This document shows positions 13,701-25,700 of a DNA stretch of 64,000 nt, one piece after another. Numbering within the stretch: position 1 is the first letter of the stretch; each line of letters begins with the position of its first letter. This stretch comes from Luscinia megarhynchos (Eukaryota; Chordata; Aves; Passeriformes; Turdidae), in contig CM067576.1 of NCBI GenBank assembly GCA_034336665.1, forward strand, positions 17,442,036 through 17,506,035, read 5' to 3'. A program made the position numbers and the translations under genes. The notes beneath the pieces are model-generated. The model ran no database searches. It saw only the letters and a program-made list of their open reading frames with translations, and was not told the DNA's origin.

Positions 13701-16700
13701 GGTCTACCAATAGATGTCAAATTCATTTTACTTCAGAAATTGTAAAGCTTTTAGTACATATTTCAGAATTTTTCTAAAACAAATCCCTGTCTTTCAATGT
13801 AAAATAGGGATATGCAGCTATTTCAGGCCTTAATGTGTCTTAAATTTAGTCCTGCATGTTGTCTGACATCAAATTTATTCTTGAGATTTTTACTGCTAGA
13901 GAAGTGTACAGATTTAAATTGCTACATTCAAAAGAGATGTCAGCTGAAATATTTACCCTAATTAACATAGTAGGAACAGCTCCAAAGCACAGACACAAAG
14001 GACAGGCCCACTAGACTTATGTTATAGCTCTCTAAATTATGTAGAATAAGTCAATAAATGAGTAAGACTTACATGTATTAGTTTCTGCTTTCTGCTGCTG
14101 TTCATTTTTATGAAGGCCATGTGAAATTCAGTGTGCACTGGAGGACAGTATGAACACACTTCCTTCATGCTTTAAAAAAATAGCAGTAGTTCCTTTGATT
14201 TGTCAGGACTATTTGAAGCCTAAAGTGGGCTGTCATGAGACAAAGTAGGAAAATGAAAAAGGTCGTCATCTCCTGGTTTGAAAGACTTTTTTCATGCTTG
14301 GCCAAGGGGTGTATGTTACTCATGAAAATGGAGTTATTCAACATCTCAGGTTCAGGGCAGTTTTGTGGAAAGCAAAATTGCAGGTCCTTTGAAATAGGGA
14401 ACAGACTTAGCAGTGACTTTTCCACGGGGAAGGATTTCTCTGCCATATCCCATCTAACCCTGCCCTCTGGCAGTGAAGCCATTCCCCTGGTCCTGACACT
14501 CCAGTTCCTGGTGCAGAGGAACTTTCTTGCAGCCCTTTCAGACACTGGCAGGGACTCTGAGATCCCCACAGAACCTTCCAGACCCTTCTCCAGGTGAACA
14601 TTCCCAGCACTCTCAGCCTGGGGAACTGCTCTAGTCCCTGCAGCAGCTCCATGGCCCCCTCTGGACTTGCTCCAGCAGTTCCATGTCCTTTTATTGGGGA
14701 CAGCAGAGCTGTGATCCCTGCTTCACGTGGGGGTTCAGGGGAGGATCCCCTCCCTGGGCCTGCCCACGCTGCTGTTGCTGCTCTGTTGTGCTGATTGTCC
14801 CTCCAGGGCAGAAGGATGGTCCAACAGGCAGGAAACACATAAAACCTTGGAGGTATTTTGGTTGTCTGTGTGCACTCAGCTGTAACTGGTGCCTCTGCCA
14901 ATGGCAGTGTTCTCCTGTTCTGGGTTCTCAGTGTCATGCAAAGCTGGTTTGCTTGTTCCTGTGCACTCACTGGCTGCTCTCCATTTCTTTGTAGAGCAAG
15001 GCTTAGATCACATAGCAGAAAACATCCTTTCCTATCTCGATGCCAGATCGCTGTGTGCAGCAGAGCTGGTGTGTAAGGAGTGGCAGAGGGTGATCTCAGA
15101 GGGGATGCTCTGGAAGAAGCTCATTGAGAGGATGGTACGCACAGACCCGCTCTGGAAGGGGCTCTCAGAGAGGAGGGGTTGGTAAGTACTGAGCTGGGGT
15201 CCTGCTGCAGTCCTGCACACATAGCTGGGGTCCTGCTGCAGAGTCCTGCACACATAGCTGGGGTCCTGCACACATAGCTGGGGTCCTGCTGCACATCCTG
15301 CACACATAGCTGGGATCCTGCACACATAGCTGGGGTCCTGTGCACATCCTGCACACATAGCTGGGGGTCCTGCTGCAGAGTCCTGCACACATAGCTGGGG
15401 GTCCTGCTGCAGTCCTGCACACATAGCTGGGGTCCTGCTGCAGTCCTGCACACATAGCTGGGGTCCTGCTGCAGAGTCCTGCACACATAGCTGGGGATCC
15501 TGCTGCAGAGTCCTGCACACATAGCTGGGGATCCTGCTGCAGAGTCCTGCACACATAGCTGGGGTCCTGCTGCACATCCTGCACACATAGCTGGGGTCCT
15601 GCACACATAGCTGGGGTCCTGCTGCAGTCCTGCACACATAGCTGGGGTCCTGCTGCAGTCCTGCACACATAGCTGGGGTGCTGCTGCAGAGTCCTGCACA
15701 CATAGCTGGGGTCCTGCTGCACATCCTGCACACATAGCTGGGGTACTGCACACATAGCTGGGGGTCCTGCACACATAGCTGGGGTCCTGCTGCACATCCT
15801 GCACACATAGCTGGGGTCCTGCTGCAGAGTCCTGCACACATAGCTGGGGTCCTGCACACATAGCTGGGGTCCTGCTGCAGAGTCCTGCACACATAGCTGG
15901 GGATCCTGCTGCAGAGTCCTGCACACATAGCTGGGGTCCTGCACACATAGCTGGGATCCTGCTGCAGAGTCCTGCACACATAGCTGGGGTCCTGCACACA
16001 TAGCTGGGGTCCTGCTGCAGAGTCCTGCACACATAGCTGGGATCCTGCTGCAGAGTCCTGCACACATAGCTGGGGATCCTGCTGCAGAGTCCTGCACACA
16101 TAGCTGGGGATCCTGCTGCAGAGTCCTGCACACATAGCTGGGGTCCTGCTGCAGAGTCCTGCACACATAGCTGGGGTCCTGCACACATAGCTGGGGATCC
16201 TGCTGCAGAGTCCTGCACACATAGCTGGGGTCCTGCACACATAGCTGGGATCCTGCTGCACATCCTGCACACATCCCTCAGATCCAGCTGTGTTCCCTGC
16301 TGCACATCCTGCACACATCCTACGCACATCCCTCACAGCCAGCTGTGATTCCCTGCTGCACATCCTGCACACATCCTGCACACATAGCTGTGTTCCCTGC
16401 TGCACATCCTGCACACATCCTGCACACATAGCTGTGTTCCCTGCTGCACATCCTGCACACATCCTGCACACATAGCTGTGTTCCTTGCTGCACATCCTGC
16501 ACACATCCTGCACACATAGCTGGGATCTCTGCTGCACATCCTGCACACATCCTGCACACATAGCTGGGATCTCTGCTGCATATTCTGCACACATCCCTCA
16601 GATCCAGCTGTGATCAGTGCTGCACATCCTGCACACATCCCTCACAGCCAGCTGCGATCCCTGCTGCACATCCTGCACACATCACTCACAGCCAGCTGGG

Positions 16701-19700
16701 ATTCCCTGCTGCACATCCTGCACACATCCCTCAGATCCAGCTGTGATCAGTGCTGCACATCCTGGACACATCCCTCACAGCCGGCTGTGATCCCTGCTGC
16801 ACATCCTGGACACATCCCTCACAGCCGGCTGTGATCCCTGCTGCACATCCTGCACACATCCCTCAGATCCAGCTGTGATCAGTGCTGCACATCCTGGACA
16901 CATCCCTCACAGCCGGCTGTGATCCCTGCTGCACATCCTGCACACATCCCTCACAGCCGGCTGTGATCCCTGCTGCACATCCTGCACACATCCCTCACAG
17001 CCGGCTGTGATCCCTGCTGCACATCCTGCACACATCCCTCAGATCCAGCTGTGATTCCTGCTGCACATCCTGCACACATCCCTCACAGCCAGCCCTGCCT
17101 TAAAGTCACTTTGGAGTGGGTAGTCCTGAGCTCCTGGTCTCTGCTGGGACTGAAAAGCCGTTTCTGCTCTGGCTTTGTCCGTGTCCTTTTGTGCTCCCAC
17201 ATCTATCACCATTTCTTCTTGCTTGAGTCTGTGTGAATTTGGAATTTGCAGGGAGAACTATAAATTCCATCAGCTCTCAAAAAAAAAAGTTAGCAGCACA
17301 TTTGCAGGGCTTTTTCTTGACTGAAGTATTTACAATTTGACTTATTTTTGTTTGTTTTGGTTTTGTTTTTTGGTTTTTGTTTTTTTGGTTTTTTTGCTTA
17401 AAGTGTGAAATAGCAGCTTGGGCTGCAGAAGCCTCTCAAGAGAAACCCTTGCTGTTTGTGGCATTGGAGTTTTCCTGTCCTTCCCAAGTTTCTGGAGAGC
17501 TGTTCTGCCTCAAAAACCTGTTTCCCTGTGCTCTCTAGTGGTGTGCCTGAGCAAAGGCATGTACAGAGCAAGGGGATGGCACCCTGCTGCCTGCAAGCCT
17601 GGTGGAGCTGGGAATCACAACTGGAAAACACTTGTTATCTTCTTAACCTTGGACATTTTAAATATTTGTCAAATGGCAAAGTCACAAGGGTTGTAATAGT
17701 GATATTAAAAATTTTCCAAGTATTTCTGAGAATATGTGTTGAGGGTTTGTTCTGGGCAGGCTTTGCATTCCTGTGAAGTGTGGATTCTTTGTGGTACATT
17801 GAAAACTGCATTTCTCCTTCTTTCTAGGGATCAGTACCTGTTTAAAAACAGACCAACAGATGGGCCCCCCAATTCGTTTTACAGGTCCTTATACCCAAAG
17901 ATAATCCAGGATATAGAGGTAGGTGTTCTGCCCCACCCTGGCTGCAGGACAGATAATGGGGCTGGTTTTTGGGTTCTAAGGTGGTGAATGTTGGAGCAAT
18001 GAATCTGTGTCACTGCTGCTCTTGGGATGATATAAAAAACATCCTCAGCCACTCCCTTCCACAGCAGGTGCAGTGGTTTAGGTGTTAACACCATCCTTTT
18101 TGCATTTAAAGAGTTCTGGAACTCTCTGAGACTATGGATTTTAACAAAAGAGCAGGTTTAGGACACACTCCTTCAAGGTAATTCCCTGTATTGCTGAATG
18201 TTCAGTCTATTGGTCACACTCACTTAGAAGGTGATCTGAGGATGGTGCCGTGAACACCAATTGTTTAAAATGTAATTTACCACTTCTAAAGCAGTGAGAG
18301 ACTGTTGCAAATACAGCTTTGGTCCCCATGGCGGGGTTATTCCTCTCTCCAGTGGTTTGGTGGGTACAACCATCAGTCCTATGGTGATGAACCCACAGGG
18401 GCATCAGTGGTAAAGCTGCAGATATAAAACTCTGCTTATCTTATTTTGAAATTTACAGGGCTGGGCTTGCATGGTGATTTTGAAAGATTTCTGATAAATC
18501 AGGATCATCCCAGTGTTCTGCCAGCAGGAGAAAATGTGTCTTGCTCTGTTTGTTGTACCCACCACAAAGCTCTGAAGTTACACCACAGACTGTCATGGAT
18601 TTATTTCAGGATGGGAAGTTATTGGTCTGAAATTCATTAGTGGGGAAATGTGTTTTGATGGTGAAGACAGATGTGAACTAATGGAATCGTTCTGTGGAAT
18701 GGCAAATGGCAATTTGTGCTGCTTGGCACTCAGGAAACAAAGTTATCCTCAACTCTGAACCCTGCTGTAAAATGGTTCTGCTGGAAGCCATAATGTATTT
18801 TCCAAATACCTTTTTATAAACCTTGCTACATCATTTATAGACATTTAAAGATAGAGAACTGAGCATGAAATACACCCTAAGCTGATATGACCAAACTTGA
18901 TATTTCCGTGTGAGCTGAATGATCTGCTTTGTTACTGGAGGGGGGATGTAGGGAATGACAGTGATAACTGTAATGATAAGAAGCCTGTGGGATTAAGAGC
19001 TTGGGATATTTTCTTGCTTTCTGCATAATTCTGGCCTAGTTCTGTAAAGAAAAGCAAAAAGCAGCATGAAAACATTTTCATGGAACACTAAAACTCACAC
19101 TTTTAATGTTTTTCTTCTGAAACTCTTTTGTATAAGTGGAACATTTGTGTAGGCACTGTTGTTATTAGAGATGGGAATGACTCCTTGAAGGTGTTCTGGG
19201 GCATTTGAATTATCCCAATCTGCTCTTTAATGCTTTGGTTCTTTGGTTGCTGTAGATTTGCTTTCCAGTGCACAGAAACAAAGCTCCTGCACTGAGTGCT
19301 TCTTGCTAGGATAAAGCAAGTAGGAAAAACCCAAGCCCCTTGTGCTTCTCTCATTTCTATATGGATAATAAATATTAAAAAAATTGTCAGTCTTTGAATA
19401 GCTGAGAGTGGGAAAGGAGTGGGATTTAAAATGTGTTGTAGCAATGAGCATGTTTCTGCCACAGCAGGTTTTCCCCTGCTTACCTGTTCCCTCTGAAATA
19501 TTCCTGTTTGCCAGGTCTGACTTAGAATGGGGTTGGTGTTTGTGCTGATAGTCAAGGGCCCATTAATTCTTCCACTTCCAAAAGTGTATTAGAATTTTTC
19601 CAATAAATCACCCTTTAAAGAACTTTTCACAAATTGCTTCCCAAAAGGTCAAAAGAAGCTTTTAACACTGTTTAAAATGTAGAGGGTGAGTACCAATAAC

Positions 19701-22700
19701 AACCAAACTTAGCTTTAAGATAAACTTTGTCTTCCTCTTCCTGTTTTTATCCTGTTTTCCACAGTTTTGTACTTTTCCTTCCTATTCTTCCATGTTTGAC
19801 AGCAATGTGCAGAACCTCTTAAATAAGACTTTCACCTTAAATGTGATGGAGAATTTTTGTCTCTGAATATCAAAATGTTTTTTCTGCAAATATTTGCCTG
19901 GATATTTAATAAGATCTTCCTGTTTCTGTCAGAGGGTCAGAGTTTAGGGAGCCATATTAGCATTTATAGAATTAAATGCCTATTGTTAAAAACAAATCCA
20001 AAGGATGTGATTTTTTTAATGCAGTCAGATATATTTGATGTAGCACAAAAATCTTGTCACTTGGTATTTTGCCACAAAGATTGGCCAAATCCTGCTAGAT
20101 TGTTTCCAAGGGTGAGAGTTTGGACTTTACTGCAGTTGGTGGTAAATTGGGTTGTGGGCAGAGATAAGCTCAAAGCAGAGTGTGCTCTCTGACTGTCAGA
20201 ATTTGAAAAATAATCCCAAGCCTGAATTAACAATTGGAAGGAAAAATGAGGAATGATAAACAGCAAATTTGAATTCTTTCCCTTGGGCTCTACTTGTATT
20301 GTGGGTCAAAAGTTCATGGAGCCACAAAGTGGTGGGAGCTGAAGGGAGCACAGGCAGGGTTTGGCACAGGGAGCTTCCCTTGCCTTCCAGAAACCTGGGG
20401 GTGCCAGGGCCTGGTCACTTCATGCCAAACACATTTTAGGAACATAATGTCACTTCTGAATCATTTGGTTTGAAAATAAGGGGACATTTAGAGATCAGAA
20501 ACCAAATTCTTGGAAAGAGATGGTTACTCCCCACTTCCCCTGGGAAGCCAAATATTTAATTAGGTTTCATTTCACAAGAGGTGGTCCAGTCCCTCCAAGC
20601 ATCTCCAAGTCACATGTTGAACTGCCAGGGTTCTTTTTTTAAAAGAGAAAACCCTTTTGGGTTTGGATTTGGGGGTTTATCCTAGAAAACTGGACTTGGT
20701 GTGAAATGTTTTTGTGGAGAACCTGTGGCTGGAGTGTGGTGTCCTGTGTAGGATCAGCTGTCCTCAGGCACTGTGCCAGGCTGGGAAGTTTCATCCTGCT
20801 GCTTCCAGAACCCCAAGTCACTGGAATTTTTCCAGAGTATTTGTAAAGCTTGGCCAACTATTGTGTTGTCCCCTCAGGATTAGCACAAGGATCTATTTCT
20901 GGTGATGAGTTGAGAAGACTTTATTTCATAAATATTCTCCTTATCTTGGGGCATATGGTGAGTGCTCTCAGTTCATTTCCATGGGTCCACCTCATTAAGA
21001 TGAGAATAAAAATGTGGTTTTTCTGAAGACTCTAGGAAAATGTGGTGCCAGGCCATTAGATAAACACTTCTGATTTCTGAAAAAGTTTAGGTTTTAGGAG
21101 TGGAACTGAAATTTTCAAGCCTTGGGACAGTTTGAAAAAGGAGAAAAGTCAGTTCTTGCCCTAAGTCCATTCCAGCACTGGGAGATGGCTGTTTATGCAG
21201 GTTGCAGGGTATAATTTCTGGGGGAAATGGGTTTGTTTAGTACTGCTCTAATTATGATGATGGAGAAATTTTATGTGCATGTGTGGGGAGAATCTGGTCA
21301 GCATTATATACCTAGAATTTTTTTCAGCCAGCCTTTGAAAACTCTATTCTACAGGCACTTCCCAAAAGCATCTCTTAAAAATGAGGCTGGCCAAGGAGAG
21401 GGCAGGCTTTGGAGCAGGAGGGACCAAGTTGTGGAGTATGGCACAGATTGCAGCTGTGAGCAGGGCAGAGCTCTGGGGCCCTCCCCTGTCCCCTTTGGCT
21501 CCCTTTGCCCCAAGTCACTGCTGCTTTTTAGCACCAATGGGCTGGAGAGCAGCCCTGCAAGGGACCTGGGGCTCTCTGCTTGTCACACCCCTTAACTTCA
21601 TCATGAATGAATTATTAAGCCCTCTCTACCCTGGTGACACAAGTTCATTTCCTTGTGCCTTCCCTCTGCCATGGTCAGGAGGGATTTTCCTTTTTCCCTT
21701 TGAAGAAGCATGAGAAGAACAAAGGGCTGGATTTCCATGGCTGATGTGTCAGAAGTCCCTGCACACGTAACAAATATGATGTTCCTTTTGCTTGTTCCTC
21801 CCCACTTGTCCTGCAGGAGAATTGTGTATTCAGAGGGAGCAGGAACTCCTTGGTTTATGGGATTAAGATAAACCCACTTACTCTGCAATAACATTCACAA
21901 GGATAAAAATGCAATTGTTAGCCAAGGAGCTGAACACAGTGTACATTATCCAATGGTAAAAAAACCCCTGTTCCTGGTAGATTATCCTTGACACTTCCAA
22001 TGTATAGTTAATGTTCCAGATGTTAGTGCAGATGGGTTGCATTTTTTTCACTGTGCATCTTTGCACTGGTGAATATATTCTGGCATGGTCCAGGCTTGGC
22101 TATACCTCTACATCTTGGACTACTTTCTGTTTGTACTTTCCTCACTAAATGCCTTTTTTTCTTTCAATCCATTTGTGCACCACTTCAGCTGCCAAATGGC
22201 TCTCCTGCTGTGGCAAATGCTTTGGCAAATGCTTGGTCTTTATCCCTTGTATGCCCAGATTTTGTTGGTTGTGCAGCATTTGTGAGCCCCTCACTGCTGT
22301 TGCTCTGGTGAGCTTTCAGGAGAGTGTGAGAAATTGTGGGTGTGAACTCAGGAGACTGTTCTGCCTTTTACTGGGAAACCCGAGTTCAGAGGCACAGGAG
22401 GCTTTTGTGGGCATCTGTAGAAAATACAGCAGTGGGTGTTGGATATCTTGGTGTTGGTTTGGAACCACAAATACACAAATAAATGGTGGGATTATTCAGC
22501 CCTGCCTCCCTGACTGTTGTAAGAGGCTACAGACACAGTGATCTCCTCACACCTGCTGTCCTCCCTTGCTGTGTCCAGTTTGGGTATCTCCTGGCAGGAG
22601 AGTGCAGAGCAAGAGCTTCACTCCCTGCACCATGGAGCAATGGCCAGAAATTCCCTGCAGCAGAAGCTTTCATGTGGTTGCCAGTTCTTCATTAGCCATG

Positions 22701-25700
22701 TTCCTCTCGGAGGGTCCTGCAGCTGCCCACCCACTCAGTCTGTTCAGGCATCCCAAATGTTATTTCTCTGGATGTGCACATCTGGTTTCACTCTGCTGCC
22801 CAGGGAAGTGCTGCTGTACATTCTGTGTGTCGTGGCTGCTTTCCCAGCATCCCAGGAATTAAGGCAGCATGAGGGGATTTTACAAGTTCTCCAAAAACAG
22901 GCACAATTTTCCCACAGTAGCCATGGCTCCATGGGATGACATCTCACAGAACTGAAATGTGCACCTGTATGTGCCTTGCTGCCCTCACAGAGATACACAA
23001 GGCTTTAGTTCCCTTTATCTGAAGGCAGCATTTTCTAGTGGGGAGCAGCTGGAGTAGCTTCCTGCAGAGAAGCTGTGAGAATGGAGCCAGCTCAGGTCCC
23101 CAGTGCCTGGTGAGCAGACTCCCACTGCTGCTGCTCTGTTTGGGAAGCTGTGAGCAGCAGTGTTTCTGGTTTGGGGGGTTCCCATGGGAAGCTGTGACAG
23201 CAGCATTTCTGGTTTGGGGCTACCCAGTGTGTTGTGGAGCTGCAGGCAGTGGCTGTCACAGGAAGCTGAAGTGTGGAAGGGCTCACAGAGCATTGACAGC
23301 TCCTCTGGCACGTGCTGCCAGATCAGTGCAGACCTTTCCAAGAACAGGGCTTTGGGGAAGCTCTCCCTTAAGGCTATTCAGAACAAAGCATCTGAACATA
23401 AATAGTTTCTAAACTATTTAAATTGGCTGACTGGGATCTGTGATGCCTTATCTCCTGTGTCTCCAGTATAACTATTGTATATTTAACTCGGCTGCCATCT
23501 GATCTATAATTGTGTTGGTTCCTGCTGTTAATGCCTGCAATCCTCTCCTGGTTCTGAGGGTCAGAGGAGTTGGTGAGCTGCAGTCATGCCCTCCTAGCCC
23601 AGATGAGATAAAGCTTGGGAATTACCTGTCCTTGCCCCTCCAGCCCTGCATTCCATGCTGAGCCAGGAGATGAGCTGGGCTGATCTCTCCAGGGCCGTGC
23701 CAGGTTTGGGCCCAGTTCCCAGTGGGACAATCAGCAGGGCACTGCCTGCCCAGGAAAGCTGATCCCAAGCTGATCCCCACTGTTCTCATCTCACTGGCTT
23801 CCCCACCAAACTGGAAGAGAATGAGGGAGGATGGGTGACCTGTCAGCTGCTCCTCTAGAAGCATCTCTTCAATTTGTGATTTAGACCAATTCCTGGGGCA
23901 CATCAGGTTTGTATTAGGACTGGGAATAATTCTCTCCAAATCCCATAATGGGAGATGATTGAAGGAGCAAACACATGGAAAACAGAGTGGAAAGTCAGTT
24001 TTCCCTTGAAGCAGACATGTTTTCCTAGAATTGGGATGTCACAGTTACACTCCACTTCTGTCTTGACTGAGAGTTCAGTCAGTTTTAATCTTGGAGGAGC
24101 TGCGGAGGTGCCTGCTACTGCTTTGGAAGTTAGGATTACATAATAAATATGCTTTTCCAAACAAACTGCCAGTCTGTCAGCTTCTCCCCAGGTTTCCATG
24201 CAGTATTTGGGGAGAATCCCAGGGAAACAGCTGAACACATGGCCTGTGCTGGTGAGAGATCCCAGCCTGCCCAGGTGCTGCAGGTGTTGGCCTGGACTTC
24301 TGGGCACACATTCTCTAATGGTTGTGTTAGGATCTTCCTGTCCAAAACCCCACATTTCTTTGAATCCAGCATCAGTTTTCCAGCAAGGAATAAAGCTGAT
24401 TAAGACCTGAAAATCATGCTGGCTCTGCTATGAAATAGTTTGCAGCTTTTTAAGGTGTGTCAGGTCTCTCTCCTTAAAAATACCTCTCAGAATAAAAATG
24501 TTGAGGATTACTCTTCCACAGATTTCAAGTGGGAGGAGACAAGCAAGTGTGGGTTATTTGAAACCTTATAGTTCCTGTTGAGCTTTATTTTTATCAGGGT
24601 TTTAGGTACTTTCAGGGGAGTTTCATATTTCAAAACCTCTTTCCAAGGTGTGTAAGTACAACTAATGGGTGATATGGCTGGGTAGGGGAAGGGAAATCAC
24701 TTCACCCATGTGTTGGACTCAGCAGTTCTGTAGTGTTGCTCACCCAGGTGGGGCTGGACAAGGCTCCATGTGAGCTCCTGGTCTCATCTTTGCAGCTTTT
24801 GTGGGTTGGTCACATGAGTATGGGGGAAAAGTTCTGGAGTGTGTCTCTGTAATGGCTCCTTGGTAAATTCTCATTCAGGCTGGTTGACCATGATTTCCTC
24901 CATAAACCTTTGTCATGACAGATTCCAGAAGTACTAATGGTAATTCATTGTGTATTTATTGGGAGCAGGAGAAGAGATTTGTTTTCTGTCCTTCAGATTC
25001 GAGGGTGGTGTGTGTGAAAGTGGGGAGCTGGGGGTGTGGGACAGTCCTGCAGCCTGCAGCCCAACTCCTGTTTTTGCCCTCTGGTCAGACTATAGAATCC
25101 AACTGGAGGTGTGGGAGGCACAACTTGCAGAGGATCCAGTGCCGCTCCGAGAACAGCAAAGGCGTTTACTGCTTACAGTATGACGATGAGAAGATCATCA
25201 GTGGCCTGCGAGATAACTCCATTAAGGTGAGACTCCCCTCTCCTCGCCCTGCCCGAGTGGGGCTCTGCCCTGGCAGCTGCCTGTGGTGTCTCTTCGTGGC
25301 AGTGTCTGTGTGTCCTCACTGCACTGTGCTCTGCTGGGGTCACATCCATTAGCTGCAGAGGTGTGCCCTGCGATCAGTGTTCCCCAGGAGGGGAAGCTCC
25401 CTCTGTGACACTGGCCTTGGCTGTGGCTGTTTCCTTGCCAGGACTTTGCTGCCGTGCTCATCCTCCCTGGCACTTCCTTTGGCCAGGCAGGATTTGATCT
25501 CCTCATGGTGCTTGGTTATTTCACTCTTCTCTCAAAAACTTACATCAAGACTTCTAAAGCTGAAGGGAATGACACGGCCTGGTGATGGGACAGACTCACC
25601 CCTCATGGACTCTGCTTTTCCTCCTTCCTTTGCAGCTGTGACCATACTCAAGTCTTGGATCCATGTTCTTGATGTTAATAAGCCATTTACCCTTCTTGTG

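Larger units (their letters stand above)
11880..14994 (+). other. FBXW11: FBXW11 intron, D-domain exon to F-box exon
   Basis: This is a GT-AG intron of about 3.1 kb. It contains a plus-oriented CR1 tail near 13.2 kb and a minus-oriented CR1 fragment near 14.4-14.8 kb. Nothing else was recognised. Confidence 0.85.

Noticed and set aside
15032..16594. 520-codon minus-strand open frame rich in MCAG/CVQD repeats
   Set aside because: It is a product of the 20/33-bp minisatellite and runs into the antisense of the FBXW11 F-box exon. It has no domain, no splice logic and no independent support.
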